NCBI RefSeq assembly: GCF_014649535.1
Contig: NZ_BMTF01000004.1
Location: 176,900-240,899, forward strand
DNA from: Streptomyces gelaticus
GTDB taxonomy: Bacteria > Actinomycetota > Actinomycetes > Streptomycetales > Streptomycetaceae
Direction of reading: 5' to 3'
Length of the DNA stretch: 64,000 nucleotides
Part shown: piece by piece, positions 26,791 to 35,907 of the stretch
Layout of the letters: the number at the start of each line of letters is the position of its first letter
How positions within the stretch are numbered: the stretch's first letter is position 1
Made by a program: the position numbers and the translations under genes
Notes under the pieces: model-generated
Databases searched by the model: none
Told to the model about the DNA's origin: nothing
What the model saw: the letters and a program-made list of their open reading frames with translations, nothing else

Positions 26791-29700
26791 TCACTCCAGG
26801 ACGTGGCGGCCCTCCGGCTGTGCGCTGCACGAGGCCCGGAAGGCGCAGTGCGTGCAGTGCTGGCCGGCTGTGGGGGTGAAGCGCTCGTCCAGCACCCGGC
26901 CCGCGGCGGTGGCCAGCAGTTCGGGGACCCATTCACCGGCGAGGGGTTCCTGCGCCTGGACCTTGGGGTGGGCTTCGCCGCCCTCCTTCTTGGCTGCGGG
27001 CTGGCGCAGCTGTACGAGCTCGGCGCCGCCGGACTCGGGCCGGCGGCCGTCGAAGACCTGGTCGACGGCTCCCTCCCGGACGGCCAGCTGGTACACGGCG
27101 AGCTGGGGGTGGCGGGCGACCTCGTCCTTGGTCGGGGACTGCTTGCCGGTCTTGAAGTCGACGACATAGGCCCGGCCCTCGGCGTCCTGCTCGACACGGT
27201 CCATGGAGCCCCGGATGCGTACCTCGTACTCCCCCGCCTCCAGCGTCACGTCGAAGTCGTGCTCGCTCGCGACGGGGGCGCGGCCGGCTCGGTCCATGAC
27301 GTGCCAGCGCAGGAAGCGTTCGAGGGCGGCCCGTGCCTGTTCCTTCTCCTGCCGGGACTTCCAGGGGGCGTCGAAGACGAGACCGTCCCAGACCGAGTCC
27401 AGCCGCTCCATCAGGACGTCGAGATCGGCGGGGGTTCGTCCGGAGGCCACCTCGTCGGCGAGTACATGGACGACGTTGCCGAAGCCCTGGGCCGCGGTCG
27501 CCGGGGCGTCCGCCTTCACCTCACGGCCGAGGAACCACTGGAGCGCGCAGGTGTTGGCGAGCTGGTCGAGCGCACTGCCGGAGAGGGTCACGGGCCGGTC
27601 CCGGTCGCGGAGCGGGACGGCGGAGCGGGTGGGTTCGTACAGGCCCCACCAGCGGTAGGGGTGGGCGGCGGGTACGAGCGGCCGGCCCTCGTCGTCGGTG
27701 AGCGCGGCGAGCCGGGCGAGGCGGCGGGCGGCCTCCTCGCGCAGGGTGTCGGAGGCTTCGGGGTCGACGGTGGTGGCGCGGAGTTCGGCGACGAGCGCGG
27801 CGACGGCGAGGGGGCGGCGCGGGCGGCCGGTGACGTCGCGCGGTTCGGCGCCCAGCTCGGTGAGGAAGCGGGAGGGCTGGTCGCCGTCGTCGGCGGGCGC
27901 CTTCACCGCGGTGACGACGAGCCGTTCGCGGGCACGGGTCGCCGCGACGTAGAAGAGCCGGCGCTCCTCGGCGAGGAGGGCGCCGGGGGTGAGCGGTTCG
28001 GCCAGGCCGTCGCGGCCGATCCGGTCCGCCTCCAGCAGCGAACCGCGGCGGCGCAGGTCCGGCCAGAGCCCCTCCTGCACACCCGCAACGACGACGAGGT
28101 GCCACTCCAGGCCCTTGGAGCGGTGCGCGGTCATCAGCCGTACGGCGTCGGGGCGCACCGCGCGCCTGGAGAGGGTGTCGGCGGCGATGTCCTGGGCGTC
28201 GACCTCCTCCAGGAAGTTGAGCGCGCCGCGCCCGCCGGTGCGTTCCTCGGCGCGGGCCGCGGTGTCGAAGAGGGCGCAGACGGCGTCGAGGTCGCGGTCG
28301 GCGTTGCGGCCGCCCGCGCCGCCGCGCAGTGCGGCCCGTTCCAGCCGGCCGGGCCACGGGGTGCCGGACCACAGGGCCCACAGGGCCTCCTCCGCGGTGC
28401 CGCCGCCTTCGAGGAGCTCGCGGGCCTTGCGCAGGAGTGCGCCGAGGCGCTGGGCGCCGCGGGCGTACGCCGGATCGTGCGCCACGAGCCGCTCGGGCTC
28501 GGCGAGCGCTCGGGCCAGCAGCTCGCCGGAGGGGGCCGGTACGCGGTTCCCGGCGGCCCGCTCCTCGTCGCGCAGGGCGCGGCCGAGGCGGCGCAGGTCG
28601 GCGGCGTCCATGGAGCCGAGGGGGGAGGCGAGGAGGGTCAGGGCGGTCTCGGTGTCCAGCCAGGAGGCCGCCGCCGCGTCCTCGTGCGAGTCCACCGCCG
28701 GAGCCGCCGCACCCTCGTCCGCGTCCACCGCGTTCGCCGCGTTCGCCGCATCCACTGCCGGAACCGCCGCGTCCGCCGCGTCCGCCGCGTCCACCGCGTC
28801 CGTTGCGACATCCTCCGCCGCCTCCGCGGCCTCCTCCGAGCCCGGCGCACCCCGGTGCAGGGCAGCCGTGGCGACCGCGCGCAGGGCCGTCAGAAGCGGT
28901 GCCACCGCCGGTTCGTGGCGCAGGGGAAGGTCGTCCCCGTCGACCTCCAGGGGGACGCCCGCCGACGTCAGGGCCCGGCGCAGGGAGGGGATCGTACGGC
29001 CCCCGGCCCGTACCAGCACCGCCATCTCGCTCCACGGGACGCCGTCCTCCAGATGGGCCCGGCGCAGCAGATCGGCGATGTTGTCGAGTTCGGTGGACGC
29101 GGTGGGATAGGTGTACGCCTCCACGCTGCCGCCCTCGCGGACCGCGGTGAGCTCCCGGTGGGCGCGGACCTTCGCCGAGGGCAGCCGGGTCAGCGGCATC
29201 CGGCGGGTGAGCAGCCGGGTGGCGGCCAGCAGCTGTCCGGCGGAGCGCCGCGAGGTGGTGAGCACGCCGACCGGGGCCGGACTGCCGTCCGCCCGCCGGA
29301 ACGTCTCCGGGAAGTCGAGGATGCCGTTCACATCGGCGCCCCGGAACGCGTAGATCGACTGGTCGGGGTCGCCGAAGGCGATCAGGTCCCGGCCGCCCCC
29401 GGCGCCCGGGGCGCTCCCCCGGTTGCCGGCCAGCGCGTGCAGCAGCCGGACCTGTGCCGGGTCGGTGTCCTGGTACTCGTCGACGAACACCGCGTCGTAC
29501 TGCCCCGCGAGCAGCACCGACACCTCGGGGCGCTCCGCGAGCAGCACCGCCCGGTGCACCAGCTCCGCGTAGTCCAGCACCCCCTGCGCGTCCAGCACGT
29601 CCAGGTACTCGGCGAGGAACTCGGCGGCGGCGCCCCAGTCCGGCCGGCCGGTGCGGCGGGCGAAGGCGGCCAGCGCGTCCGGCCCCAGGCCCAGCTCGCG

Positions 29701-30279
29701 GCTGCGGGCCAGCACCGCGCGTACCTCGTCGGCGAAGCCGCGCGTGGTCAGGCAGGCCCGCAGTTCGTCGGGCCAGCGGATGTGCGCGAAGCCGTCCCGC
29801 TCCAGTTCGAGCTGGCCGGCCAGCAGCTCGCGGACGGTGACGTCCTGTTCCGGTCCGGAGAGCAGCCGCATCGGTTCGGCGAAGAGGTCGGCATCCTGGT
29901 GGGCACGGACCAGGGCGTAACAGAAGGAGTGGAAGGTGGTGGCCTGCGGGCCGCGGGCGGCACCGAGGCGGTCGGCCATCCGGTCGCGCAGCTCCACGGC
30001 GGCCTTGCGGCTGAAGGTGAGCACCAGGACGCGGGCCGGATCGCCGCCCCGTGCGATGCGGGCGGCGACCGCCTCGACGAGCGTGGTCGTCTTGCCGGTG
30101 CCCGGCCCGGCGAGCACCAGGAGCGGGCCGCCGGGGTGATCAACCACCGCGCGCTGTGCCGCGTCCAGGAGAGGAGGGTCCACGGAGCCCGGCGGGGTGC
30201 GCACGAGACGGTACGCGCCCGCGGACCGCTGCCGTGACTGACGGTGCGGACTGTGCCGGGTGAAGGAGGAGGAGCTCAC
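26791..30279 (-). CDS. adnA: AdnA-like helicase-nuclease subunit with Fe-S nuclease domain
   Basis: A 1162-residue protein. Walker A is GPGTGKT (58-64), motif II is AVFVDEYQDTDPAQV, SIYAFRGADVNGILDF follows, and HRSKGLEWHLV lies mid-protein. The C-terminal nuclease has AYVVDFKTGK and a Cys set (CALQWF, then CTHCAFRASC) typical of a 4Fe-4S AddB/AdnA nuclease. A low-complexity Ala/Asp/Val insert of about 55 residues lies near residue 490, in the motor region. The start GTG 30279 has no Shine-Dalgarno. It is upstream of adnB on the same strand. Confidence 0.88.
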   Translation of the reverse strand: MSSSSFTRHSPHRQSRQRSAGAYRLVRTPPGSVDPPLLDAAQRAVVDHPGGPLLVLAGPGTGKTTTLVEAVAARIARGGDPARVLVLTFSRKAAVELRDRMADRLGAARGPQATTFHSFCYALVRAHQDADLFAEPMRLLSGPEQDVTVRELLAGQLELERDGFAHIRWPDELRACLTTRGFADEVRAVLARSRELGLGPDALAAFARRTGRPDWGAAAEFLAEYLDVLDAQGVLDYAELVHRAVLLAERPEVSVLLAGQYDAVFVDEYQDTDPAQVRLLHALAGNRGSAPGAGGGRDLIAFGDPDQSIYAFRGADVNGILDFPETFRRADGSPAPVGVLTTSRRSAGQLLAATRLLTRRMPLTRLPSAKVRAHRELTAVREGGSVEAYTYPTASTELDNIADLLRRAHLEDGVPWSEMAVLVRAGGRTIPSLRRALTSAGVPLEVDGDDLPLRHEPAVAPLLTALRAVATAALHRGAPGSEEAAEAAEDVATDAVDAADAADAAVPAVDAANAANAVDADEGAAAPAVDSHEDAAAASWLDTETALTLLASPLGSMDAADLRRLGRALRDEERAAGNRVPAPSGELLARALAEPERLVAHDPAYARGAQRLGALLRKARELLEGGGTAEEALWALWSGTPWPGRLERAALRGGAGGRNADRDLDAVCALFDTAARAEERTGGRGALNFLEEVDAQDIAADTLSRRAVRPDAVRLMTAHRSKGLEWHLVVVAGVQEGLWPDLRRRGSLLEADRIGRDGLAEPLTPGALLAEERRLFYVAATRARERLVVTAVKAPADDGDQPSRFLTELGAEPRDVTGRPRRPLAVAALVAELRATTVDPEASDTLREEAARRLARLAALTDDEGRPLVPAAHPYRWWGLYEPTRSAVPLRDRDRPVTLSGSALDQLANTCALQWFLGREVKADAPATAAQGFGNVVHVLADEVASGRTPADLDVLMERLDSVWDGLVFDAPWKSRQEKEQARAALERFLRWHVMDRAGRAPVASEHDFDVTLEAGEYEVRIRGSMDRVEQDAEGRAYVVDFKTGKQSPTKDEVARHPQLAVYQLAVREGAVDQVFDGRRPESGGAELVQLRQPAAKKEGGEAHPKVQAQEPLAGEWVPELLATAAGRVLDERFTPTAGQHCTHCAFRASCSAQPEGRHVLE

Positions 30280-30674
30280 GTGGATCGCCGGTCCTGGTGG
30301 GTGTACTGGTGTTGAGGATGCGGTGCGCGCCGCGAACTTACGAAGCTACGCCAGCGGGGGCGCGATGCGGGACGGGAGCACTGCGTGCCTCGTCACGTTC
30401 CGGGACGGGAGCGCTGCGTGCTTCGTCATGTTCCGGGACGGGAACGCTGCGTGCCTCGTCACGTCCCGGGGCGCGGACGCCGTCGCGCACCCGGCCGTGC
30501 TTTCCGTCACTCCGCGCGGCCGCGGTCCCGTCGCGTCGAATGTCACGAGCCCATCCGGAAGTCGCTTTCCGCACACACTCGATCACTACCCGTGCACCTT
30601 GGGGCACTTCCTGGAAGTCGGGTACGTCGTACGGCCCCGGCGCCGCCCGCTGTGCCGCCGGATGGCGGAAGCTG
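30280..30674. other. Non-coding gap upstream of adnA containing 33-bp repeats
   Basis: This stretch of about 395 bp separates adnA from the ATL gene. Several frames are open on both strands but none has a ribosome binding site or consistent codon use. The clearest content is the three-copy 33-bp repeat at 30368-30466. The adnA promoter must lie here, but I see no clear -10/-35 pair. Confidence 0.5.
30368..30466. repeat. Three 33-bp tandem repeats upstream of adnA
   Basis: Exact 33-bp units run 30368-30400, 30401-30433 and 30434-30466, each beginning CGGGACGGGA and containing CTGCGTGC and CGTCA, with a few substitutions. In either strand the unit translates to an 11-residue repeat (RDGSTACLVTF on plus, DEARSVPVPEH on minus), but no start signal supports a protein. 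Confidence 0.85.
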
Positions 30675-31094
30675 TCAGTTGTGAGCACCTCCGCCCTTGT
30701 CCCGGTCCGCGCCCCCGTCCACGGCGACGCCGTCCCACCGTGCCCGCTTCATGTCGAGGCGCGGCAGATGGCCCTCCGCGCCGCGCGACGCCTCGCGCAG
30801 CGGGGTGCCCTCCGCGCGGTAGTGGTCCAGCGCCCGCAGCTCGTGGCCCGGGAGCAGCGCCCCGTCGGCGCGCACCACGCGCCACCACGGCACCGCGGCC
30901 CCGTACAGCGACATGACCCGGCCGACCTGGCGCGGACCGCCCTCGTCCAGCCACTCGGCGACATCGCCGTACGTCATGACGCGGCCGGGCGGGATCAGCT
31001 CGGCGACGTCGAGCACCCGCTCCGCGTACTCCGGCAGTGCGTGGCTCGCGCGGTCGTCGCCCGTCCCGTCGCCGCTCGTGCGGTGTTGGCTCAT
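30675..31094 (-). CDS. Alkyltransferase-like (ATL) DNA repair protein
   Basis: A 139-residue MGMT-fold protein with the segments VLDVAELIPPGRVMTYGDVA and the helix-turn-helix GRVMSLYG. Where active alkyltransferases have PCHRV, it has PWWRV (residues 69-73), so the acceptor Cys is missing and even the His of usual ATL proteins (PWHRV) is changed. ATL proteins bind O6-alkylguanine and channel it to nucleotide excision repair. Start ATG 31094 is chosen over 31124. An M. tuberculosis relative (Rv3204) also lies close to adnA. Confidence 0.88.
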   Translation of the reverse strand: MSQHRTSGDGTGDDRASHALPEYAERVLDVAELIPPGRVMTYGDVAEWLDEGGPRQVGRVMSLYGAAVPWWRVVRADGALLPGHELRALDHYRAEGTPLREASRGAEGHLPRLDMKRARWDGVAVDGGADRDKGGGAHN

Positions 31095-31315
31095 CCGGCC
31101 CATCCTGCCGTACGCCACCGACATCCCGGCCCGGTCCGTGTGCGTCCGGTCACAGGGCCTGCGGGCGGAAGCAAAGGGGCGTATCTTGCGCTTCCCATGT
31201 CCGCGCAGTGCACCCTGATGCCCCCCCACGTCGCCGGGCCGTGCCACCATCGTGCGGGCGGTGACCGGTGATACGAGAACACGAAGACCAATCAGAGGCG
31301 ACGAAGGAGCAGGGC

Positions 31316-34087
31316 GTGCAGCCACCGAAGGCGGCGGACGCCCCTGACACCGAGCCGCAGCCGGACGCGTCCCGCGTGCCCGCCGGGAAGCCCGGGAAGC
31401 CCGGTGCCGAGCCCGGGAAGCCCGCTGCCGGGCAGGGGGAGCTCCCCGGGCGCCTGGCCGGCTCGACGCTCTCGACCGCCGCGGAGGAGCAGGCCGAGCG
31501 CGTCTCGGGAGACGAACCGCTGCTGCCCGCCCGGGTGCACCGCCCCTCCGACCTCATGCGGGTCCTCATCGGGGTCCTGGCGATCGCCGTCCTGTTCTCG
31601 ATCGCCGCGTTCGCCCACGGCACGACCACCGGTCTCGAACAGGACATCAGCAAGGGCACCGGCCAGGCCCCCGACATCCTGATCAAGATGGCGGGTCTGA
31701 TCTCCAGCATCGCCGTTCTGCTCGTCCCGGTCGCCTTCGCCATCGAGCGGCTGATCAAACGCGACGGTCTGCGGATCGCCGACGGGGTCCTCGCCGCCGT
31801 ACTGGCCCACGGTGTCACGCTCGCCGCCGACCTGTGGGTCGCCAAGTCCGCCCCCGGCACCATCCAGGACGCCCTGACCCAGCCGCAGCCCGGTGACGCG
31901 CTCACCGATCCCGTGCACGGCTATCTCGCGCCGGTGATCGCCTATATGACGGCGGTCGGCATGGCGAGACGGCCGCGCTGGCGGGTCGTGCTGTGGGTGG
32001 TGCTGCTGCTCGACGCGTTCGCCATGCTGGTCGGCGGCTACACGACCCCGTTCTCGATCATCCTCACCGTGCTGATCGGCTGGACCGTCGCGTACGGCAC
32101 GCTGTACGCGGTCGGCTCGCCGAACGTACGGCCGACCGGCCAGCATCTGATGGCCGGCCTGCGCCATGTCGGCTTCCGCCCGGTCAGCGCGATGCGCGCG
32201 GACGACGCCCCGGAGTCGGGCGACCAGAGCGACCGGGGGCGCCGCTACCTGGTCTCGCTGGAGGACGGGCCGCCGCTCGATGTCACGGTCGTCGACCGCG
32301 AGCAGCAGGCCCAGGGCTTCTTCTACCGGGTGTGGCGCAGGCTCACCCTGCGCGGCATCACCCAGCGCCGCTCCCTCCAGTCGCTGCGCCAGGCCCTGGA
32401 ACAGGAGGCGCTGCTGGCCTATGCGGCGATCGCCGCCGGGGCGAACGCGCCCAAACTGATCGCCACGTCCGAGCTCGGACCCGACGCCGTGATGCTGGTG
32501 TACGAGCACATCGGCGGCCGTTCACTGGACGCGCTGGAGGACTCGGAGATCACCGACGAGCTGCTGCACGGTGCCTGGCGCCAGGTGAAGGCCCTCCAGT
32601 CCCGGCGGATCGCGCACCGCAGGCTCACCGGCGACGCCATCCTGGTGGACCATTCCGGCAAGGTGTTCGTCACCGATCTGCGCGGCGGCGAGATCGCGGC
32701 CGGTGATCTGGTCCTGCGGATGGATGTCGCGCAGCTGCTGACCACGACGGGTCTGCGGGTGGGCGCCGAGCGGGCCGTCGCCGGTGCGCTGGAGGTGCTC
32801 GGCCCCGACGCGGTCGCGGACTGCCTGCCGCTGCTCCAGCCGATCGCGCTGAGCCGCTCCACCCGGGCGGCGCTGCGCCGGCTCGCCCGGGAGCGCTCGC
32901 AGCGGGAACGCGAGGCGGTGCTGGAGGCATCGGACACGGCCAAGCGGGCCAGAGCGCACGAGCACGAGGCCGCCGACCACAAGGCGGACCGCAAGGCCGA
33001 CCGCAAGGCGCTGCGCAACCAGAAGCAGGCCGAGAAGCGTGCCCTGGACGATGCCCTGGACGGGGCCCGCGAGGAGGACCTGCTCTCCCAGATGCGGCGG
33101 CAGGTGCTGCGGATCCGGCCCCAGGCACCGGTCGAACCGGTGCGTCTCGAACGCATCAAGCCCCGCACCCTGCTCAGCTGCATCGCCGGTGCGATCGCGG
33201 CGTACTTCCTCATCTCGCAGGTCACCCAGGCCGATTTCGGCGCGGTCGTCGAGCAGGCGGAGTGGGGCTGGGTGGCGGCCGCGGTCGCCTTCTCCGCCCT
33301 CAGCTACGTGGCGGCGTCGATGAGCCTGCTGGGCTTCGTGCCCGAGCGGGTGTCGTTCGGCAAGACGGTGCTGGCGCAGATCGCCGGGTCCTTCGTGAAG
33401 ATCGTCGCCCCGGCCGCGGTCGGCGGTGTGGCGCTGAACACCCGCTTCCTGCAACGGGCCGGGGTACGTCCGGGGCTGGCCGTGGCGAGCGTCGGCGCCT
33501 CGCAGCTGTTCGGTCTCGGCTGCCACATCCTGCTGCTGGCGGCCTTCGGCTATCTGACCGGCACCGAGAGGACGCCGTCCTCGCTCACCCCGTCCAGGAC
33601 GGTGATCGCCGGACTGCTGACGGTCGCCGTGCTGGTGCTGGTGGTGACGGCGGTCCCGTTCCTGCGGAAGTTCGTGGTGACGCGGGTGCGGTCGCTGTTC
33701 GCCGGGGTCGTACCGCGCATGCTCGACGTGGTGCAGCGGCCGCAGAAGCTGCTGACCGGCATCGGCGGAATGCTGCTGCTGACCGGCATGTTCGTGATGT
33801 GTCTGGACGCCTCGGTCCGCGCGTTCAGCGGTCCGGACGTGCCGCATCTCAGCTACGCCAGCATCGCGGTGGTCTTCCTCGCGGGCAACGCGCTGGGGTC
33901 GGCGGCGCCCACACCGGGCGGAATGGGTGCGGTCGAGGGTGCGCTGACGCTGGGCCTGATCGCGGTCGGCCTGCCGAAGGAGGTCGCGGCACCCGCCGTG
34001 CTGCTGTTCCGCCTGCTGACGCTGTGGCTGCCGGTGCTTCCCGGCTGGCTCTGCTTCAACCATCTGACCCGCAAGGGTGAACTCTGA
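31316..34087 (+). CDS. Membrane / kinase-like / LPG-synthase-type flippase fusion
   Basis: This 923-residue protein has four parts. A Pro/Gly/Lys-rich cytoplasmic head is followed by five to seven membrane segments (about residues 75-290). A soluble kinase-like domain (about 290-530) includes ALEQEALLAYAA, MLVYEHIGG, a catalytic-loop-like IAHRRLTGDAILVD and TDLRGGE in place of DFG. A charged coiled coil precedes a C-terminal UPF0104/LPG-synthase-type membrane domain (about 620-915). It probably moves or senses a lipid-linked substrate under kinase-like control. GTG 31316 follows AAGGAG by six nt; a start at 31268 lacks any ribosome binding site. Confidence 0.88.
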   Translation: MQPPKAADAPDTEPQPDASRVPAGKPGKPGAEPGKPAAGQGELPGRLAGSTLSTAAEEQAERVSGDEPLLPARVHRPSDLMRVLIGVLAIAVLFSIAAFAHGTTTGLEQDISKGTGQAPDILIKMAGLISSIAVLLVPVAFAIERLIKRDGLRIADGVLAAVLAHGVTLAADLWVAKSAPGTIQDALTQPQPGDALTDPVHGYLAPVIAYMTAVGMARRPRWRVVLWVVLLLDAFAMLVGGYTTPFSIILTVLIGWTVAYGTLYAVGSPNVRPTGQHLMAGLRHVGFRPVSAMRADDAPESGDQSDRGRRYLVSLEDGPPLDVTVVDREQQAQGFFYRVWRRLTLRGITQRRSLQSLRQALEQEALLAYAAIAAGANAPKLIATSELGPDAVMLVYEHIGGRSLDALEDSEITDELLHGAWRQVKALQSRRIAHRRLTGDAILVDHSGKVFVTDLRGGEIAAGDLVLRMDVAQLLTTTGLRVGAERAVAGALEVLGPDAVADCLPLLQPIALSRSTRAALRRLARERSQREREAVLEASDTAKRARAHEHEAADHKADRKADRKALRNQKQAEKRALDDALDGAREEDLLSQMRRQVLRIRPQAPVEPVRLERIKPRTLLSCIAGAIAAYFLISQVTQADFGAVVEQAEWGWVAAAVAFSALSYVAASMSLLGFVPERVSFGKTVLAQIAGSFVKIVAPAAVGGVALNTRFLQRAGVRPGLAVASVGASQLFGLGCHILLLAAFGYLTGTERTPSSLTPSRTVIAGLLTVAVLVLVVTAVPFLRKFVVTRVRSLFAGVVPRMLDVVQRPQKLLTGIGGMLLLTGMFVMCLDASVRAFSGPDVPHLSYASIAVVFLAGNALGSAAPTPGGMGAVEGALTLGLIAVGLPKEVAAPAVLLFRLLTLWLPVLPGWLCFNHLTRKGEL

Positions 34088-34208
34088 CACCCCCTCAGCC
34101 GCCGTACGGCGCTGCCCGCAAGGCCAGTCGGGCGACGGCCGGGGCGTCCGCCACCCGCTTGGACCGGTGCTCCGTGCAGCGACCGGCTCCCCGCCGCACC
34201 ATGAGTGC

Positions 34209-35813
34209 ATGAGGACCTCCCCCGCCCTGCGCGCCGCCGTCCTGGCCGCCGCCGTCACCGTGCTCCTGCCCGTCACCGCCTGCTCGGAGAGCGGCGGCAA
34301 GGAAGGCCCGGACGGGCCGCAGAGCTCGCCGCTCGCGGCGGACGCCGCCGAGGCCAGCACCTCCGGCGACCTCGCCTCCCAGAAACTGACGTGGAGGCCC
34401 TGCCCCGCCCCGTCCCCCGCGCAGGGCAGCGGAAAGGCGCCGTCCCCGCTGCCTGGCGGCACCCCCTGGGAGTGTTCGTTCATGCGGGCGCCGCTCGACT
34501 ACGCAAACCCCGGGGGCGAGACGATCCGGCTGGAACTGATCCGGGCCAGGGCCAAGAACCCGGACAAGCGGATCGGCTCCCTCATCTTCAACTTCGGCGG
34601 CCCCGGCGCCTCCGGTGTCGCCACCCTGCCCGCCTTCGGCACCGACTACGACAAGCTCCGCGCCGGCTACGACCTGGTCAGCTTCGACCCGCGCGGCGTG
34701 GGCCGCAGCGACGGTGTGAAGTGCGAGACCGACAAGCAGCTCGACGCCCGCTTCGAGATCGACGGCACCCCGGACACCCCCGCGGAGGTGAACACCCTCG
34801 TCAACAGCACCAAGACCTTCGCGGCGGCCTGCGAGAAGAACTCCGGCAGGCAGCTACCGCACGTCGGCACCACCGACGCCGCCCGTGACATGGATCTGAT
34901 GCGCCAGGTGCTCGGCGACAAGAAGCTGTACTACTTCGGCATCTCCTACGGCACCGAACTGGGCGGTGTCTACGCCCACTTGTTCCCGAAGAACGTCGGC
35001 AGGTCGGTGCTGGACGCGGTGGTGGACCCGACGCTGGACTCCGAGCAGGCCTCGCTCGGCCAGGCCAGGGGCTTCCAGCTCGCGCTGGACAACTTCACCA
35101 AGGACTGCGCCGACCGCGGCGAGGCCTGCAAGCTTCCCGGCACCAACTCGAAGGAGGTCGAGCAGGGCATCTCCGGTCTGCTCGACAGCCTGGAGAAGCA
35201 GCCGATCCAGGGACTCGGCTCGCGTCAGCTGACGGAGACCCTGGCGACGACCGGCATCGCGGCCGCCCTCTACTCCAAGCAGACCTGGCCGCTGCTGGAA
35301 CAGGGCGTCGACGAGGCCGACGGCGGAAACGGCTCGCTGCTCCTCGCCCTCGCCGACTCGCTGAACGGCCGTGCCGACAACGGCCGCTACGACAACTCGA
35401 CGTCCGCCAACACCGCCATCAACTGCGCCGACTCCAAGCAGCGGTTCACCGCGGACCAGACCGAGGCCAAGCTCGCCGAGTTCCGGTCCGCCTCGCGGGT
35501 CTTCGGCAACTATCTGGGCTGGTCCCTGCTGAGCTGCACCGACTGGCCGGTGCCGGGCGTCTGGGAGACCCCGGACGTCAGCGCCCCGGGCGCGGCCCCC
35601 ATCCTCGTCGTCGGCAACACCGGCGACCCGGCGACGCCGTACGAGGGCGCCAGGGCGATGGCCGACGCGCTGGGCAAGGGCGTCGGCGTGGTGATGACGT
35701 ACGAGGGCCAGGGGCACGGCGCGTACAACAGCGGCAACGCCTGCGTGCAGAAGACCGTGAGCGGCTACCTGCTGGACGGCAGGGTTCCGGCGGCCGGAAC
35801 CGTCTGCAAGTAG
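34209..35813 (+). CDS. Secreted TAP-like alpha/beta hydrolase lipoprotein
   Basis: A 534-residue protein with a lipoprotein signal (lipobox ending VTAC near residue 22) and an S33-type alpha/beta hydrolase fold. The nucleophile elbow is GISYGTELGG, the oxyanion region NFGGPGASG, and the TAP-like C-terminal segment carries VGNTGDPATPYEGA and a final GQGHGAY. It is like Streptomyces tripeptidyl aminopeptidases and probably trims peptides at the cell surface. A paralogue follows 95 bp downstream. Confidence 0.92.
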   Translation: MRTSPALRAAVLAAAVTVLLPVTACSESGGKEGPDGPQSSPLAADAAEASTSGDLASQKLTWRPCPAPSPAQGSGKAPSPLPGGTPWECSFMRAPLDYANPGGETIRLELIRARAKNPDKRIGSLIFNFGGPGASGVATLPAFGTDYDKLRAGYDLVSFDPRGVGRSDGVKCETDKQLDARFEIDGTPDTPAEVNTLVNSTKTFAAACEKNSGRQLPHVGTTDAARDMDLMRQVLGDKKLYYFGISYGTELGGVYAHLFPKNVGRSVLDAVVDPTLDSEQASLGQARGFQLALDNFTKDCADRGEACKLPGTNSKEVEQGISGLLDSLEKQPIQGLGSRQLTETLATTGIAAALYSKQTWPLLEQGVDEADGGNGSLLLALADSLNGRADNGRYDNSTSANTAINCADSKQRFTADQTEAKLAEFRSASRVFGNYLGWSLLSCTDWPVPGVWETPDVSAPGAAPILVVGNTGDPATPYEGARAMADALGKGVGVVMTYEGQGHGAYNSGNACVQKTVSGYLLDGRVPAAGTVCK

Positions 35814-35907
35814 CGACGCATCCCCGGCGTGCACCCGGTGGGCACCCCCTAGCATGGGCGGACTTTCTGTACGACGTGAGTACAGGTACATCGGGGAGGA
35901 CGCACAC

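Noticed and set aside
26675..26932. N-terminal extension of AdnB through the 27-bp repeats
   Set aside because: The extra 86 residues are Arg/Pro-rich, overlap the end of adnA and lack similarity to helicases; the GTG with a -10-like element at 26674 fits better.
26803..30237. 1144-codon plus-strand frame across adnA
   Set aside because: Antisense shadow of adnA; the minus strand carries all helicase and nuclease motifs.
30260..30916. Plus-strand frame through the 33-bp repeats
   Set aside because: The 11-residue repeat looks peptide-like, but the frame runs into the antisense of the ATL gene and no start or codon bias supports it.
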